Position numbers and translations under genes: made by a program. From positions 29,802,574-29,866,573 of the forward strand of contig VZDJ01007747.1 of assembly GCA_008694505.1 (NCBI GenBank): a DNA stretch of 64,000 nt. Reading direction: 5' to 3'. Under the pieces are notes generated by a model, which was not told where the DNA came from, made no database searches, and saw only the letters and a program-made list of their open reading frames with translations. Shown piece by piece: positions 12,001 through 23,400 of this stretch. The stretch comes from Cyanoderma ruficeps (taxonomy: Eukaryota > Chordata > Aves > Passeriformes > Timaliidae). How positions within the stretch are numbered: the first letter of the stretch is position 1; every line of letters begins with the position of its first letter.

Positions 12001-13829
12001 ATTTTAGCAAAAATTCACTTGGTAGTCAAAAATATTTGTCAGTGAGGAGGTGCATAAGGTATGAAATAGTTAGGGCTGTCTCAAGTGTATTTTTTGGGAA
12101 GAAGTTTGAAAAAAATTGAGGACTTTGAGGAGATAATTTAACAGTGATGACTGCACGTAATTTTTCTGTATTAAATTCAAATTTGAGATAACTAGGATTT
12201 TAGGTGCCATAATCTTTGCCTCAGTTTCCTTGAATTTTGTGGCATTAGGCAAAGTCTTTGCATAGCTATGGGTAGCTTGTAACCATTTTTTCCAAGCATT
12301 CAGACAAAATCAAGCGTGTCTCTCACATCAAGTATTTGTGCCTTGATACTTCTATTTTCTTATTTTCTGAAAGAAATTCATTGCAGATAATGCAATGGGA
12401 TTCCCAGTCTCCATTTATGCTCCTTAGGGAGCACTGTGCATTGACGGATGCTTTTTCTTCTTTACAGCAAAACACTATAAAACATGTTCCATTTGCATTG
12501 ATCTGCCAAGCTGTGTTGCATATTTAAAAATACAAACCAGAGCTCTATAGCCATGTTTGAAACACACGTTTCCTGTAACTCTTGTCTGCCCTCTCTTTTC
12601 ATTCTTGCTAAGGAACTGATGGAAAATTCATTGCTTGGGCTAGAAGTATTTTTGGACAGCATAAGCGTGTGGATTGCTTAGGGATGGTCTGGATTACCTT
12701 GGAGAACCCCCTAATCTCCATCTATTTTGTTAAATTTTAAGCATATATTACTGTATTATATTAGTGTCAATTGGACAGAAGCAAATTTTTCAAATTTAAC
12801 ATACTAAGTACCTTCCTGAAGAGAAATTATTTCCTGAACAGTGTCTGCTGTTTGCTGTTACTCTGCCCTGATGTCTGGAGTTATCCTTCTGTAAAGTCTG
12901 AAGAAATTCTATGATTTCTGTAGAAAATACTGAAAGTTATATTCTACCCTTATAAAAATAATGGGAAGATGCTGCTTCAGTTCTCAGGCTTTACTGGAAT
13001 GTACTGTAGTCCTTCTTGCAATTTTGTCTCATCACAGCGATATAATCCATTACAGTTATGTAAATAATCCTGTTAGTTAGCACTATATTTAGCCATTGAA
13101 TACTAACCTAATACTAAGTAATTAATGCTGATACTTACCTGATTCATTTTGACTCCCTACTGCATGATTCTCACCAAGATTTAGTTCTAAATGCAATGGT
13201 TCATTACAGCTGTGGTTGTCCTGTTGTTCATTTGGGTTTCAGTTGCAGAACCACATTTCAGGCAAAATGTATTAGTTACGTTTATGGAGTGTATTAGACA
13301 TACATTCTCAATGGTTTTCTAAGTTAATGAACTCTGGAAATAAGGAGTCATTGCCAGTGAGTTAGGGTGGCTGTATTTCATTACATTTAAGTTCTGCCTC
13401 CTTTGGTACCATTCATTTATTTCTCTTGGTCTTGCTTTTATCCGTGTTCTTCTCTGCTAGATTCTTTATGTTTTTCATGGTGCCAGTCTTTTGACTTTTC
13501 TTTTTTACATCAGAATCTATTTTATATTTAACAAAAACATCTTTAGGCTTTTATCTCTTGATCTTTTCTATCAAAATCTACAGAGAGAGGGGCAGATGTC
13601 ATGGAGAAAGGGGAGGGGCAGAAATTATGCTGGAGATTGATGCCGATGGATTAGTATTGTTGCTATTGTTGTTACCAGACCTTTGGTAGTTTTATTCTCA
13701 GTATTAGCAGTGTTGAAGTGACATAGAATGGGTCTTGCTTTTTATCTATTTTAAGAAGCATATAAGCCACCTTTATAAACATTGTATGTGTGCTTAAAAG
13801 CATTCTGTACCTCCTTTTACTCCCTGTAG
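6008..13829 (+). other. PPARGC1A: PPARGC1A intron 7
   Basis: Intron of 7,822 nt, donor GTGAGA, acceptor CCCTGTAG. No exon-like conserved frame was recognised inside. Open frames of 60-113 codons (for example 8924-9265 on +) have no known domain or composition typical of genes. Two copies of an ATTCTATG-like unit occur at 7740-7757 without a recognisable CR1 body. The frame of exon 8 happens to stay open 13 codons upstream to an ATG at 13790, which runs through the acceptor and is not evidence of a start. Confidence 0.88.
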
Positions 13830-14739
13830 GCCTAACTCCACCTACGACCCCTCCTCATAAAGCCAACCAAGATAATCCTTTTAGGACTTCACCTAAACTG
13901 AAGTCATCATGCAAGACTGTTGTACCACCTTCAAAAAAGCCCCGCTATAGTGAGTCTTCCAGTTCTCAAGGAAATAACCCAATCAAGAAGGGTCCAGAAC
14001 AGACTGAGCTGTACGTACAGCTTAACAAGACTACAGTACTGTCCAGTGGACATGAGGAGAGAAAGACAAAACGGCCCAGTTTGCGGCTGTTTGGTGACCA
14101 TGACTACTGTCAATCTGTGAATTCAAAATCGGAAATACACATTAAAATATCCCAGGAACTTCAGGACTCCAGACAACCAGAATTTAAGGATTCTTCACCT
14201 GGGTGGCAGTGTCAGATTTGTTCTTTAGAACAAGACCAGTATTTCAAGAAAGAGACTTTACAGACAAATAAGCAGGGATCCCATGGTAATAACAGAAAAC
14301 AGCTCCAAGACCAGGAAATTCGGGCAGAACTGAATAAGCATTTTGGTCACCCCAGCCAAGCTGTCTTTGATGAAGAAGCAGATAAGACCAGAGAACTAAG
14401 GGACAGTGATTACAGTAATGAACAATTCTCCAAACTACCTATGTTTATAAATTCAGGACTAGCAATGGATGGTCTGTTTGATGACAGTGAAGATGAAAGT
14501 GATAAACTATGCTACCCTTGGGATGGGACACAAGCCTATTCATTATTTGATGTATCACCTTCTTGCTCTTCTTTTAACTCTCCATGCAGAGATTCAGTGT
14601 CTCCACCCAAATCCTTATTTTCTCAAAGATCCCAAAGGACACGCTCTAGATCAAGGTCCTTTCCTCAACGCAGGTCTTGTTCCCGTTCTCCATATTCTCG
14701 ATCGAGATCAAGGTCGCCCTGTAGTAGATCCTCTTCAAG
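13830..14739 (+). CDS. PPARGC1A: PPARGC1A exon 8: repression, HCF-binding and first SR region
   Basis: The large 910-nt exon: 302 full codons between two split codons. In order it has LTPPTTPPHKANQDNPF (includes the p38 site equivalent to T298 and a Cdc4-type phosphodegron context), a basic stretch KLKSSCKTVVPPSKKPRYSE likely to serve in nuclear import, the DHDY motif that binds HCF-1 (in RLFGDHDYCQS), the highly conserved AELNKHFGHPSQAVFD and FSKLPMFINSGLAMDGLFDD segments, and an Arg-Ser region near the end. LFDVSPSCSS keeps the serine of the mammalian AMPK site S538. Odd points against human: the Akt-site serine after SRSF is proline (codon 14663-14665), and Cys replaces Gly or Ser at 14210, 14510 and 14720. 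Donor GTATGG. Confidence 0.98.
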
Positions 14740-15305
14740 GTATGGTACAGCAAATTCATGTATGATCATTGTAGTTAATAAGACAAACAGCGAAAACATA
14801 AAGAAACTTATGGGAAAGAAAGGAAAAAAGGCAAGAAATAACTTAATCCAGTGCAACTCATATTCTATTGCTCCTGACCTGATTAAGTCTGAAGGTTACG
14901 GGTTTGCTACAGAAACACTTGTTTCCAATATCCTTTAAATTTGCCAGGTTTACACTTTCTGAGTGGAGGCAGTCAGGTCAGAGTCAGAGCAATTGGTAAG
15001 AGATGTACACAACTAACCTTCTCCATTATCTGTGAGCTGCCTGGTGCCAATCTTGCTGCAGCTTCTGTCAGATGGAGTTGACAGTGGCTGGCTATCTGCT
15101 CTGTGTTAGCCTCAATAAGGAACATTACTGAAGGGCCAGGTGTGGGAAAATCATTTGAGGCCCCTTAGTTGACTAGGAGATTGTGAACTGTCACTGGAAA
15201 ATCCCACCGGCAGCTTAGATGAAATTGTAAGTTCAGGGAAGAGGTAGAAAATGGTGTCAATAGACTCAAATGGAATGACAGAGGTGAATGTGTTTCTTCC
15301 TGCAG
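14740..15305 (+). other. PPARGC1A: PPARGC1A intron 8
   Basis: Intron of 566 nt with donor GTATGG and acceptor TTCTTCCTGCAG. The exon 8 frame stays open for 65 more codons into the intron, to a TAA at 14936-14938, so retention would add an unrelated Lys/Asn-rich tail. No AATAAA signal follows within the intron. No repeat recognised. Confidence 0.92.
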
Positions 15306-15410
15306 ATCTTGTTGCTATTGTGAGTCCAGCCACTGTAGACACCGAGCATACAGAAGTTCTCCCTTAGGTGGAAGATCGCGGTCCAGATCACCGTACAGTC
15401 GCAGACCCAG
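15306..15410 (+). CDS. PPARGC1A: PPARGC1A exon 9: second SR segment
   Basis: Exon of 105 nt completing an Arg codon from exon 8 and ending two bases into another Arg codon. It encodes SCCYCESSHCRHRAYRSSPL followed by GGRSRSRSPYSRRP. This is the Arg/Ser-rich region that couples PGC-1alpha to splicing factors and the transcription machinery. Human has SCYYYESSHYRHRTHRNSPL and then YVRSRSRSPYSRRP, so three Tyr positions are Cys here and YV has become GG. The acceptor is CTTCCTGCAG and the donor GTAGTG (weaker than usual at +4 to +6). A CR1 element starts 58 nt beyond the donor. Confidence 0.96.
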
Positions 15411-15819
15411 GTAGTGCCTTTGGCCTGCATTTGATTTGCTTTGCAGTTGTTCCTCAGGAGATAATTGTAGAATCATAGAATCATTAAGGCTGGAAAAGAC
15501 CTCTGAGTTCATTGAGTCCAGCCTTTGGCTGAACACCACCATGTCACCTGAATGATAGTATGTCCACTCATTTCTTGAACACTTTCAGGGATGGTGACTC
15601 CACCACTTCCCTGGGCAGCCCATTCCAATGTCTAACCACCTTCCAGTGAAGAAATTATTCCTGGTGTCCAACCTGAACCTCCTCTGGTGGAGTTTGAGGC
15701 CATTTCCTCTTGTCCTTTTTCTAATTGCCTGGGATAATAAAACATTCCAGAAATTGTATTTCTAATTTTACATTCACAAATGCAGGTGCTTGATTTGATG
15801 ACTAAGTTGTGTTTCCTAG
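15411..15819 (+). other. PPARGC1A: PPARGC1A intron 9 (two thirds CR1)
   Basis: Intron of 409 nt with donor GTAGTG and acceptor TGTTTCCTAG. About 266 of its bases are an antisense CR1 fragment, listed separately. What remains is 58 nt next to the donor and about 85 nt before the acceptor, enough for the splice signals. Confidence 0.93.
15469..15734 (-). mobile_element. CR1 LINE 3' fragment, antisense
   Basis: Starts with AGAATCATAGAATCAT, the reverse complement of the ATTCTATG repeats that end avian CR1 elements, and continues through the well-known CR1 3' region: GGCTGGAAAAGACCTC, GGGATGGTGACTCCACC, CTGGGCAGCCCATTCCAATG, and GAGGCCATTTCCTCTTGTCC. In the minus direction this is the end of ORF2 plus the short 3' UTR. 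It is truncated at its 5' end, as is normal for CR1, and inserted in intron 9 against the gene. Similarity is by recall of the consensus. Confidence 0.93.
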
Positions 15820-15940
15820 ATATGACAGCTATGAGGAATATCAGCATGAAAGGCTGAAGAGGGAAGAATACCGCAAAGAGTATGAAAAACGGGAATCTGA
15901 AAGGGCCAAGCAAAGGGAGAGTCAGAGGCAGAAAGCAATT
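15820..15940 (+). CDS. PPARGC1A: PPARGC1A exon 10: charged helical linker before the RRM
   Basis: Exon of 121 nt completing an Arg codon and ending in phase 0 after Ile. It encodes YDSYEEYQHERLKREEYRKE followed by YEKRESERAKQRESQRQKAI. The Glu/Arg/Lys alternation suggests a long single alpha-helix leading into the RRM. It differs from human at two places: human EEYRREYEKR reads EEYRKEYEKR, and QRERQRQ reads QRESQRQ. Acceptor TTTCCTAG, donor GTAAGC. The open frame runs 21 codons into the intron and has no support beyond the donor. Confidence 0.97.
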
Positions 15941-18848
15941 GTAAGCACTGTAAAGATAACTTTCATATTAAAATGGGTCTCTGTTTCTTTTCATTGGTTG
16001 TAACGTTGGAATTCAGACTTTATTTTCTTTCTCTATTATAAAAATACAAAAATTTCCTTATGTGTATTTCTTTTAGTGTTTGTCATTTTAAGCAAATACG
16101 TTTTTTCGTAATAATTTCTGTTTTCGTGTCACACTACTAATTTTTTCAGATTCTATAAATAGCAACTCTCTTGGGTTTTTCAGATGAAAACATGATAAGA
16201 TGATGATGAACAGATAAGAGAACTTATTAGAAAAGGGGGTCATCCCAGACAATACACTAGTAGGAGAGAACTAGTCTGTTTCATATACAGATCTATGAGT
16301 GAACCTGCCTTTTTTACTGTATTTCACTTATTAGACATATGCAAAATTAGGAGTCAGGTGATACACCAGTTGCTGAACTCTCAGAGTGGCTGTAACTGTC
16401 TATACAGAGGGTGCCAACAACAGAGCTGAAACTGGGATTCAAAGACTTGACCTGAGTTATAATTTTTCAGTGTCTGTGATTTGGTTAATTTTGAAGTTTT
16501 TTTTTAGCAAAATAGTATAAAGATGCAATGCAATTTGAAAATGTCACTTAGCACTGGCCCTCTTGTAATGAATATGTATTATTTAATTATTTTGTTCATC
16601 AGTGTTCTCTATGAAACAACTGAAATACCTGAAGCAAAGGAGATAACCCATGTGGGGATAAGCACCTCTTTTGGCTGTTGTGGCAGTAGGACAGAAGGAG
16701 GAATGTCTATTAAATGGACAGGTGGCTTTTTCCCCTTTTGAGTTCCCCATCGGCAACTGCATTTTGATAAATTAAACTGGGAACTGCTGTAAATATATTA
16801 CTGTAAAAGTTGCTAAGCCCATTTATTTGGTGGCTCACCTTAACATTTTGATTTTCTGTGTCCTACTCTTTCCATTTGGTTGTACCTACATGGCTGTTGT
16901 GGCTGTGCTCTGACTCTTGCATGAACTGGTCCAGACCAGGATACTTCATCTTCATTGCCAGGTTTTCCATTAGTGCTCTGTCCAGAGGTCACCAAAATTA
17001 ATAGGTCTTTTTCCCAGTGTCATTAGTAGACTTTGTAGCAAAAGGTGATTTGTCACACACTTGGCAGCATTTCTCCTAATGCACCTATAGAACCAGGAGT
17101 GTGTAGAGATTGACAGAGACTGGCATAGTCTACAGCAGTGAGGAGTTTTGGGAGTGAACAGACAACTTTATGGTCTGTTTTTTGTCTCTGCTACTGTTGT
17201 TCTTAGTGAGCTTCAGCAAATCATTTTGGTTTTCTCCATTTCAGGTGTCCTAGCTACAAAGTGTGGGTGATAAGTGTGTTTTGTAAAGCACGAGATTTAA
17301 AGCTATAACATGCTCTGTTGTGCTGCTCTGAAATGCAGTGAAGGCAATGGAATAATTTTGTTTGGCTTCAAACAGGGCCATATTTAAGTCAATTGTTACA
17401 GTTAGTTTTAAAATATCTGGCTTCCATCTGCTTAGAGATGAACACTACCTTCCAGCAATCATAACTTACACTGACTGTTCTCTCTTAGAGCTACCACAGA
17501 TTAGAGATTCAAGTAGACCTCTGTCATGGGTGTATCTTGCTACTTCTCAATTACTGTACCTTACCCATATAAATAAACATGAATCCTGCTGAGGAGGTAG
17601 AAAATTTGATTTAGTTTAAAACAAACAAATACTTGGCAAGTAGCTAATCAAGAGAAAAGGAAAAAGGAAAGAAAAGAAACTTAAAAAGCTCCAGATATGC
17701 TGCATCACACTGCATTAAAAATTCTAGACAATTCAAAACCAAGGTTGAATTCATTTTCTTTTTAAAGTGAGCATTTTGATTATAATTAACTTAATTAATG
17801 GAATTATTTATTAATAGACATAAATAAATCAAAACTAAAAATAAATATCAATAAACAGAACATGGCAAAAAATCTAAAATTCAGTCATCTGTGTGAGTTC
17901 TGCAGGAAATGTAGATTAAGTCCTATTAACCCCTTTATCCAAAGTCTGCCTGCACTTTCATTTTAAAAATCTGTATTGAATTATGCTATTTTATACCCTG
18001 TGATAACAGGTAAGGATTAGGAGACAGCAGAGAAAGGGAATCTCCAATTTTATTAATTCAGTGATAAAATTTGTATAATTTCTAGCATTGTCTGCTCTTT
18101 TTCTTATGCCTTTTGGTTTATGGGTCTCTTTTGTGTTACTCTTTTCATTCTTGAGGAATTCAACTCATTTATCGTTCAGCCACAAGAATGTCCTCTCTCT
18201 CTTTCCTTCAGCTCTTTCTACAGTCCCATAAATTTAGATTTCTTTGCACTCTGTATTGGGGATTTTTTTATTTTCTTTCTAGCCCATTCTTGTGCTGCCA
18301 GAACTGATTTATGGCCACATATTTCCAGGTACTGTTAGAAGAGTGGCCCAAAGATTGGGCAGTCCTAATGCCTCAGTTATTACACAGGGCAGGTGACTTT
18401 CTTCATTAGAAGCACTGCGCTGAGATCTCAAGAGTTAGTTGTACAAAGGATGCACAGTAAAAAGAAGAGAAGTTGTGACAGAGACAGAAGTCATTAGGTA
18501 TTGTGGAAGCAGTATCTAAAATTAGTCTCTGTGGGACAATAGGCATGGGAAAACTAGGAAAAAGAAATGAGAAAAAAATACTATTTAAATCTCTCAAAAC
18601 CATATGTGAATCAGTGCCCTCTGATTGTGCAGGCAGCTTGCAATTTGGCAGATGTGAAGACATATTGACAGACTGCTGAGGAGGCTTGTATTAGAAGCCG
18701 GTGCTGATGCTGTGTGGCACAGGCATGTTTGAAAGCTGCCCCTTCAGTCTTGCACACACACACACACCCCACCACAATCTTTGCCATAGAAAATTCAGAG
18801 CTAGAAGTCAGGGATAGTATTTTCCTGTATAGATTCCTGAATTCCTGT
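15941..18848 (+). other. PPARGC1A: PPARGC1A intron 10, first part
   Basis: Intronic sequence from the exon 10 donor to the solo LTR. It is AT-rich, especially 17,600-17,900, and carries a short CA run at about 18,753-18,768. Open frames are short and have no recognised product. No RNA gene or repeat family recognised. Confidence 0.88.
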
Positions 18849-18853
18849 CTAGA
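18849..18853. repeat. Left target-site duplication CTAGA
   Basis: The 5-bp CTAGA directly left of the LTR is repeated directly right of it at 20457-20461. Short direct repeats of this kind are made on integration and fix both ends of the element. Confidence 0.88.
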
Positions 18854-20456
18854 TGTACTGGGTTGAGTGCCCACTAGAATTATTTACTCTTTTTTTTTTC
18901 TGCTGTGAGATAGGATTCGGAGAAAGAGCAAAGTAGGCTCAGACTTTAAAGGGTATAAAGAAAAGCTTTATTAACAAAACTAAAGAGAGAGAAAAAAAAT
19001 TAATAAGGATCAGAATAAAAGCTTCAAAACACTTTTCCTGTCCCCCACAAGCTCCTTTTCTTTCTCAGTGGCAATGTGCAGAGACAAAACTTAGAACATA
19101 GATCAGTTTACCAGCTCTAAAATAGTCTTTCATCAGTTCTTTTAGAGAGAGAAGTCTCTTTTGGTCTGCCATGGAAACTTCTCCACAAGAAAAACAGTTC
19201 TCTTATTGCTTCAATTCTCACAATAGCAGCTGCCTGGGAATCTGCATTTGTGAAGTCCCTTCCATATCATGCAGCCTTCCCACAGCTGCATTATGGGCCA
19301 TATAAACTTATGTACCATTTTAAGGATGAGCGGTTCAAAAGCAAAGGTTCTCTTCATCTCTCTCTCTGAGATAATTTTTATCTCTGGGAACAGAGGTATT
19401 CTTCATCTCTTCCTGGGGGCAGGTCTTCATCTCATCTCTCTCTCTCTCTCTGTTGAAGCTTCTCATAAGATCACAGCTACTTCAATATTTATTTGCTTTA
19501 ACACAAATTCTTTTGCTCGTATCTGCAATTTGAACTCTTCATCTCCCCACACATGTTTTCCAGGACTTAAAGGGATATTCTAATATATGACAGTCCATCA
19601 CCATGGCTTTACCACAGAGTTTCAGCCTAAAGCCAAGGCATCTCCTTCTTCTCCTCCCATCTGTGTTGTGACTTCTTCACTGACTTTAATGTCTTCATAT
19701 TTGTCTCTCTACATGTTTTTCTCTCACTCAGAGAGAATTCAATGTTTTGCAAGTTTCGTCTGTGCAAGAAGAGAGTAAATATCTTGTCCAAGGCCTGCAG
19801 AGGGTCATGTTGGTTCCTGCCAGGCAGTGGCTGAGGGTCGTGCTGGGGCTGTGCTGGGATCTCGGGGCCTCTAGCTGCATTCAGTTTCAGCTGCAGAGCC
19901 ACCTTGCACAGCTGCAGGGCCACCCCGGTCTCAGCTGCACGATCTCTAGTGTGGCTGGGGTCCCCCCTTGGCAGGATCACTTGGTAGTGGCGGCCAGAGC
20001 TGTTCACGGTGAAGGATTCTTTGGAAAGCCATGCTGGGGGTGAGGAACGGCTTAGCAGGAGGATGTTGACAGGTGCTGGGGCCCGATCTGGCCGGGACGG
20101 GCTGTCTCTCCTCCCCTGCCATGCCCGGCAGCCGCTGGACCCGGCCCTGGAGGGCTACAGCAGCAGCAGGGCCCGGACCAGGCTGTGCCAGGCCTGGAGG
20201 CCACACGGCGGAGCGGGTCCAGCCCCGGCGGCGCCTGGTTACCTCTTCCCAGGCCAGAAGGAAAGAGAGCTTTTCCCGGGGTTTCCTGGTTTTTGACGTG
20301 TATTCACAGAGGTGTTTCCAACTTTCTAGTGGTTTAACACGATACCAATATTCAAAAGTAGTCACTGACTGGCTTTGCTATAGCTTTTCTTAGAAAAATC
20401 ACTTCTGTGGGTAGCTCCTCTTCTCACCAAATGTCAATCAATGCAAACCCAGCACA
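18854..20456 (-). mobile_element. Solo LTR of an endogenous retrovirus, ~1.6 kb, antisense
   Basis: The element starts TGTACTGGGTT and ends AACCCAGCACA, an imperfect terminal inverted repeat of the TG...CA kind, flanked by CTAGA on both sides. On the minus strand it begins TGTGCTGGGTTTGC and has a GC- and CpG-rich middle (about 19,800-20,280) followed by AT-rich sequence, with an AATAAAGC polyadenylation signal near 18,970. That order (promoter-like GC part, then poly(A) signal close to the end) supports the minus orientation. No gag, pol or env frame is recognised, so it looks like a solo LTR left by recombination. A 5-bp duplication is commonest for ERVL-type elements. The family is not certain. 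Open frames of 95-139 codons inside it are shadows of CpG-rich sequence. Confidence 0.83.
19429..19451. repeat. CT-rich simple repeat
   Basis: Short run of CATCTC followed by about ten CT units, within the solo LTR. It looks like a local expansion of a CATCTCT motif that recurs through 19,350-19,450. Confidence 0.8.
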
Positions 20457-20461
20457 CTAGA
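20457..20461. repeat. Right target-site duplication CTAGA
   Basis: Exact copy of the CTAGA at 18849-18853 on the other side of the LTR. Confidence 0.88.
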
Positions 20462-23400
20462 CTTAGAGCTGTATACAAGTAATTTGACTTCAGAAGGTAC
20501 TGTGATATTCTTCTCCTCTTTATTTTTTTCTTCTCCCCTCTCCAGTTACTGGAGAGTCAGTGCCTTTTTTGTGGATTGAGGTCTTAATTTTGAGCAGGCG
20601 TGATTGAAAAATACAGACTGAGCCTACAAGGTACTTAAAGAATTAAAAAAATTAATTTTGTCATTCATTCATTCATTTATACTTTTGATTATGATTCCTT
20701 TCCTAACTGACCAAATGTTAGCATAGTTTAGTTTGATCTTGTTTTGTTTTATTTCACCGGGTCACGAGTTTTTTTCTTAGAATGGATCCTCACTGACCAT
20801 AAAAATGGTCTGCCACCAGGACTTGCTTAACCATGTAAGCCAGATCATAGTGGAGACGCATGGCTATGAAACTCGAGGAGCACTGCCGGACAGCACAGTC
20901 TGCTTAGTGCTTTGTAGAAACTGGGATCCAACCCCCAACCAAGGCACACCATAGTGATTTGCCAAGAGGCCTGAGAAACCCGTTTTTCTTCTGATACACT
21001 CCAGGAAATTTCTGAGTTGTGTGGACTTCTATTCCAGCAGTTCATTAGACCATGTGACAAATACTTTTCAAAGCATGGCACCAGAAATGGTTACCACATT
21101 CCAGTTCTGGAGTCACTAGCTGGTGACTCCTCATTGATACGGTGTACCAGAGCTGGAGGTTAAGCTGTCTGATGAGCAGCTTGGTGTTGTGGCTCTCTGC
21201 CACTCTGGCCATCATGCTGACTTACTGTCACGTCCTTCATGCAACTTGTTTACTGTGTGCACCAGCTACTTCCAAGAGGTAAAACCAGGTTATACTCAAG
21301 TAGAAAATTACAATTAGCATTACTACTTTTCATTCCTAAATGCTGACAGCCTCTCAGAGACACGTATCATGAGTCCCAATCCCTGAGAGCTTACAGACAT
21401 AAGAAGATAAATGTACTGTGAGGCCACTGCAGTGGAAAGAAACACATGGTTTCAAAGAAAATAAATTGCTCTAAAACAGGAAGGCAGGAGAAAGGTGGTT
21501 TCATAAATGAGTGCTTGCTCTAAAGTCTAACACCAGAGTCAGCCTTTAATCGAGTGCATTTCCACTTACGAAGGACTCAGTGTATGTTACATATTTAGTT
21601 TGGATTTTTTTGTTGTTGCTCATCTTGATGGCCTAGATCCCAAGTACTCTAATTTTACTGTATATGTTTCTGCCTAAATTTTGAGTTTTACTGGTCCACC
21701 ATTATTTTTCTAGCAGTCACCATGTAGTGTGTCTGAACTGTTCAGCCTTTGGTTACCCACACAGCAGCATGTGATAATAATCTTGTTGGGGTTTTTTTTC
21801 CATGATTTTTACTTTTGCTACTCATACTTACTCACAGGCCGTACTAATTTTTCTTCACTCACTCTAAAGAATTTTTTTCTCATTATTATTACATCAGAAG
21901 CTTAAGCTTTAATGGCTTTTTTTCCACCCATAGCATTTCAGTTTTTGCAACTCTGTCCAACCAGTTCCATTGCATTTTCAAAATGGTATTTGGCCTTCAG
22001 CTCTAAGGATAAAAGTCTTCATGGCTTCAAGTCTCTAGTGACAGGGAAGTCACTTGGCATGGAAGGTAACACAGACATGGGGTGTGCACCCAGCCAGACA
22101 CTTGTGCTGGAGTGAGCAGCAGAGCCTTTACAAGCCCATAACAGAACCCAGCTTTAAACTGCTCCTGGATTTCTTCTCTCATCTTCACATAAAGCATTAC
22201 CTTCCTCTTGGAGAATCAGGTATGCACCGCAGACATGCAGGCAAAAAGTGGTAGGAAAAATGGGAACAGCAGCACCTTTGGTGTGGCTGCCATCAGTTCC
22301 CAGGGGCCTTGCTTAGCAGCATCATGGGCAGGCAAAGCTAACTGTTTGGGAAAGAAGCAAAAAAAACCCAAGGGAAAACTAGTACATCTACTTGTCAGTG
22401 TTTAGTTAAATAATTATGAAATAAAGACTTAGGAATAAGGAAGCACAAAGAAAATAAAGTTTTGGAGGAGTTCTTTGCAGAACAAAAAGATCCTTAGCAT
22501 CGGTCAGTATTTAGAGGATGAGTGGTCCCTTTATTGACCCTTAGATGTGTAAGGTATATCCCAGTCTTGTTTTCTCATATTTTGTTATTCTATAGTATTT
22601 TCATTTGAGACTTAAAATACAACTTGTCAGTCTGAGATTTTCTGCCACATCTTCCTATTCAAATGTTTTTACTGCAGTGAAGAATGAGCAAGATTATGAA
22701 AGAAGACATGTTAGGCCTGAGGGAGTTGGCTGAACTATTCTTCTTTTTTTAACCTGGCAGAGCAAGGAGCCACATTTAACGCTTATGATGCAAAATTAAT
22801 CATGTGCACTTTTGGGAGGGAAATATGAACAAGCAGCTTCTGGAGTTTCCTGCAGGTTCCCTTTGCCCATATGAAATTGAAAACACAAGCTTTTCTCTGA
22901 CCTTCTCTAGCTTTCCAAGTCATCTATCATATCTTCTAAAACTGCAGTAAACATCTAACTTATTATGCCCATATAGACTTTACACATGTAACTTATTATC
23001 AAAAAAAGGTCCTTAACATTTAGAGGTGTGTTGCAATCTATTTAGGCTTCTATAGCTCTTATTATTCATGGGAATAAAAGGAAGGCATCTCTGTGAATAT
23101 TAATATTCATAGTTGTTTTAAATAAGCCAAAGTTAGCTAGGGCAAAGACAATGCTGTGTGAATCCTGTGTTCTCCAGTATCTTATTCCATTATGGCCCTC
23201 TGCTTAAAAAACTACTTGAACCTATCTCCTCATATGTGCACACTGGAGGACATATGGTGCATTTCAGCTTTAAATTTGAATTTCCTTAATTTTGCAGGTT
23301 TAACTTATTCCCTTAACGGTACTTTAACAGGCTTTTTTTTTTAATGGTTCAGTTTTGGTTTGTCACAGTTGTCTTAAAGGGATATTAGAGATATAAAGGT

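Noticed and set aside
13790..13829. ATG upstream of exon 8 giving a longer frame
   Set aside because: The codons lie in intron 7 before a good acceptor; exon 8 aligns with PGC-1alpha from the acceptor onward.
19627..20365. Overlapping open frames of 95-139 codons on both strands
   Set aside because: They lie inside the CpG-rich middle of the solo LTR, where few stop codons are expected by chance.
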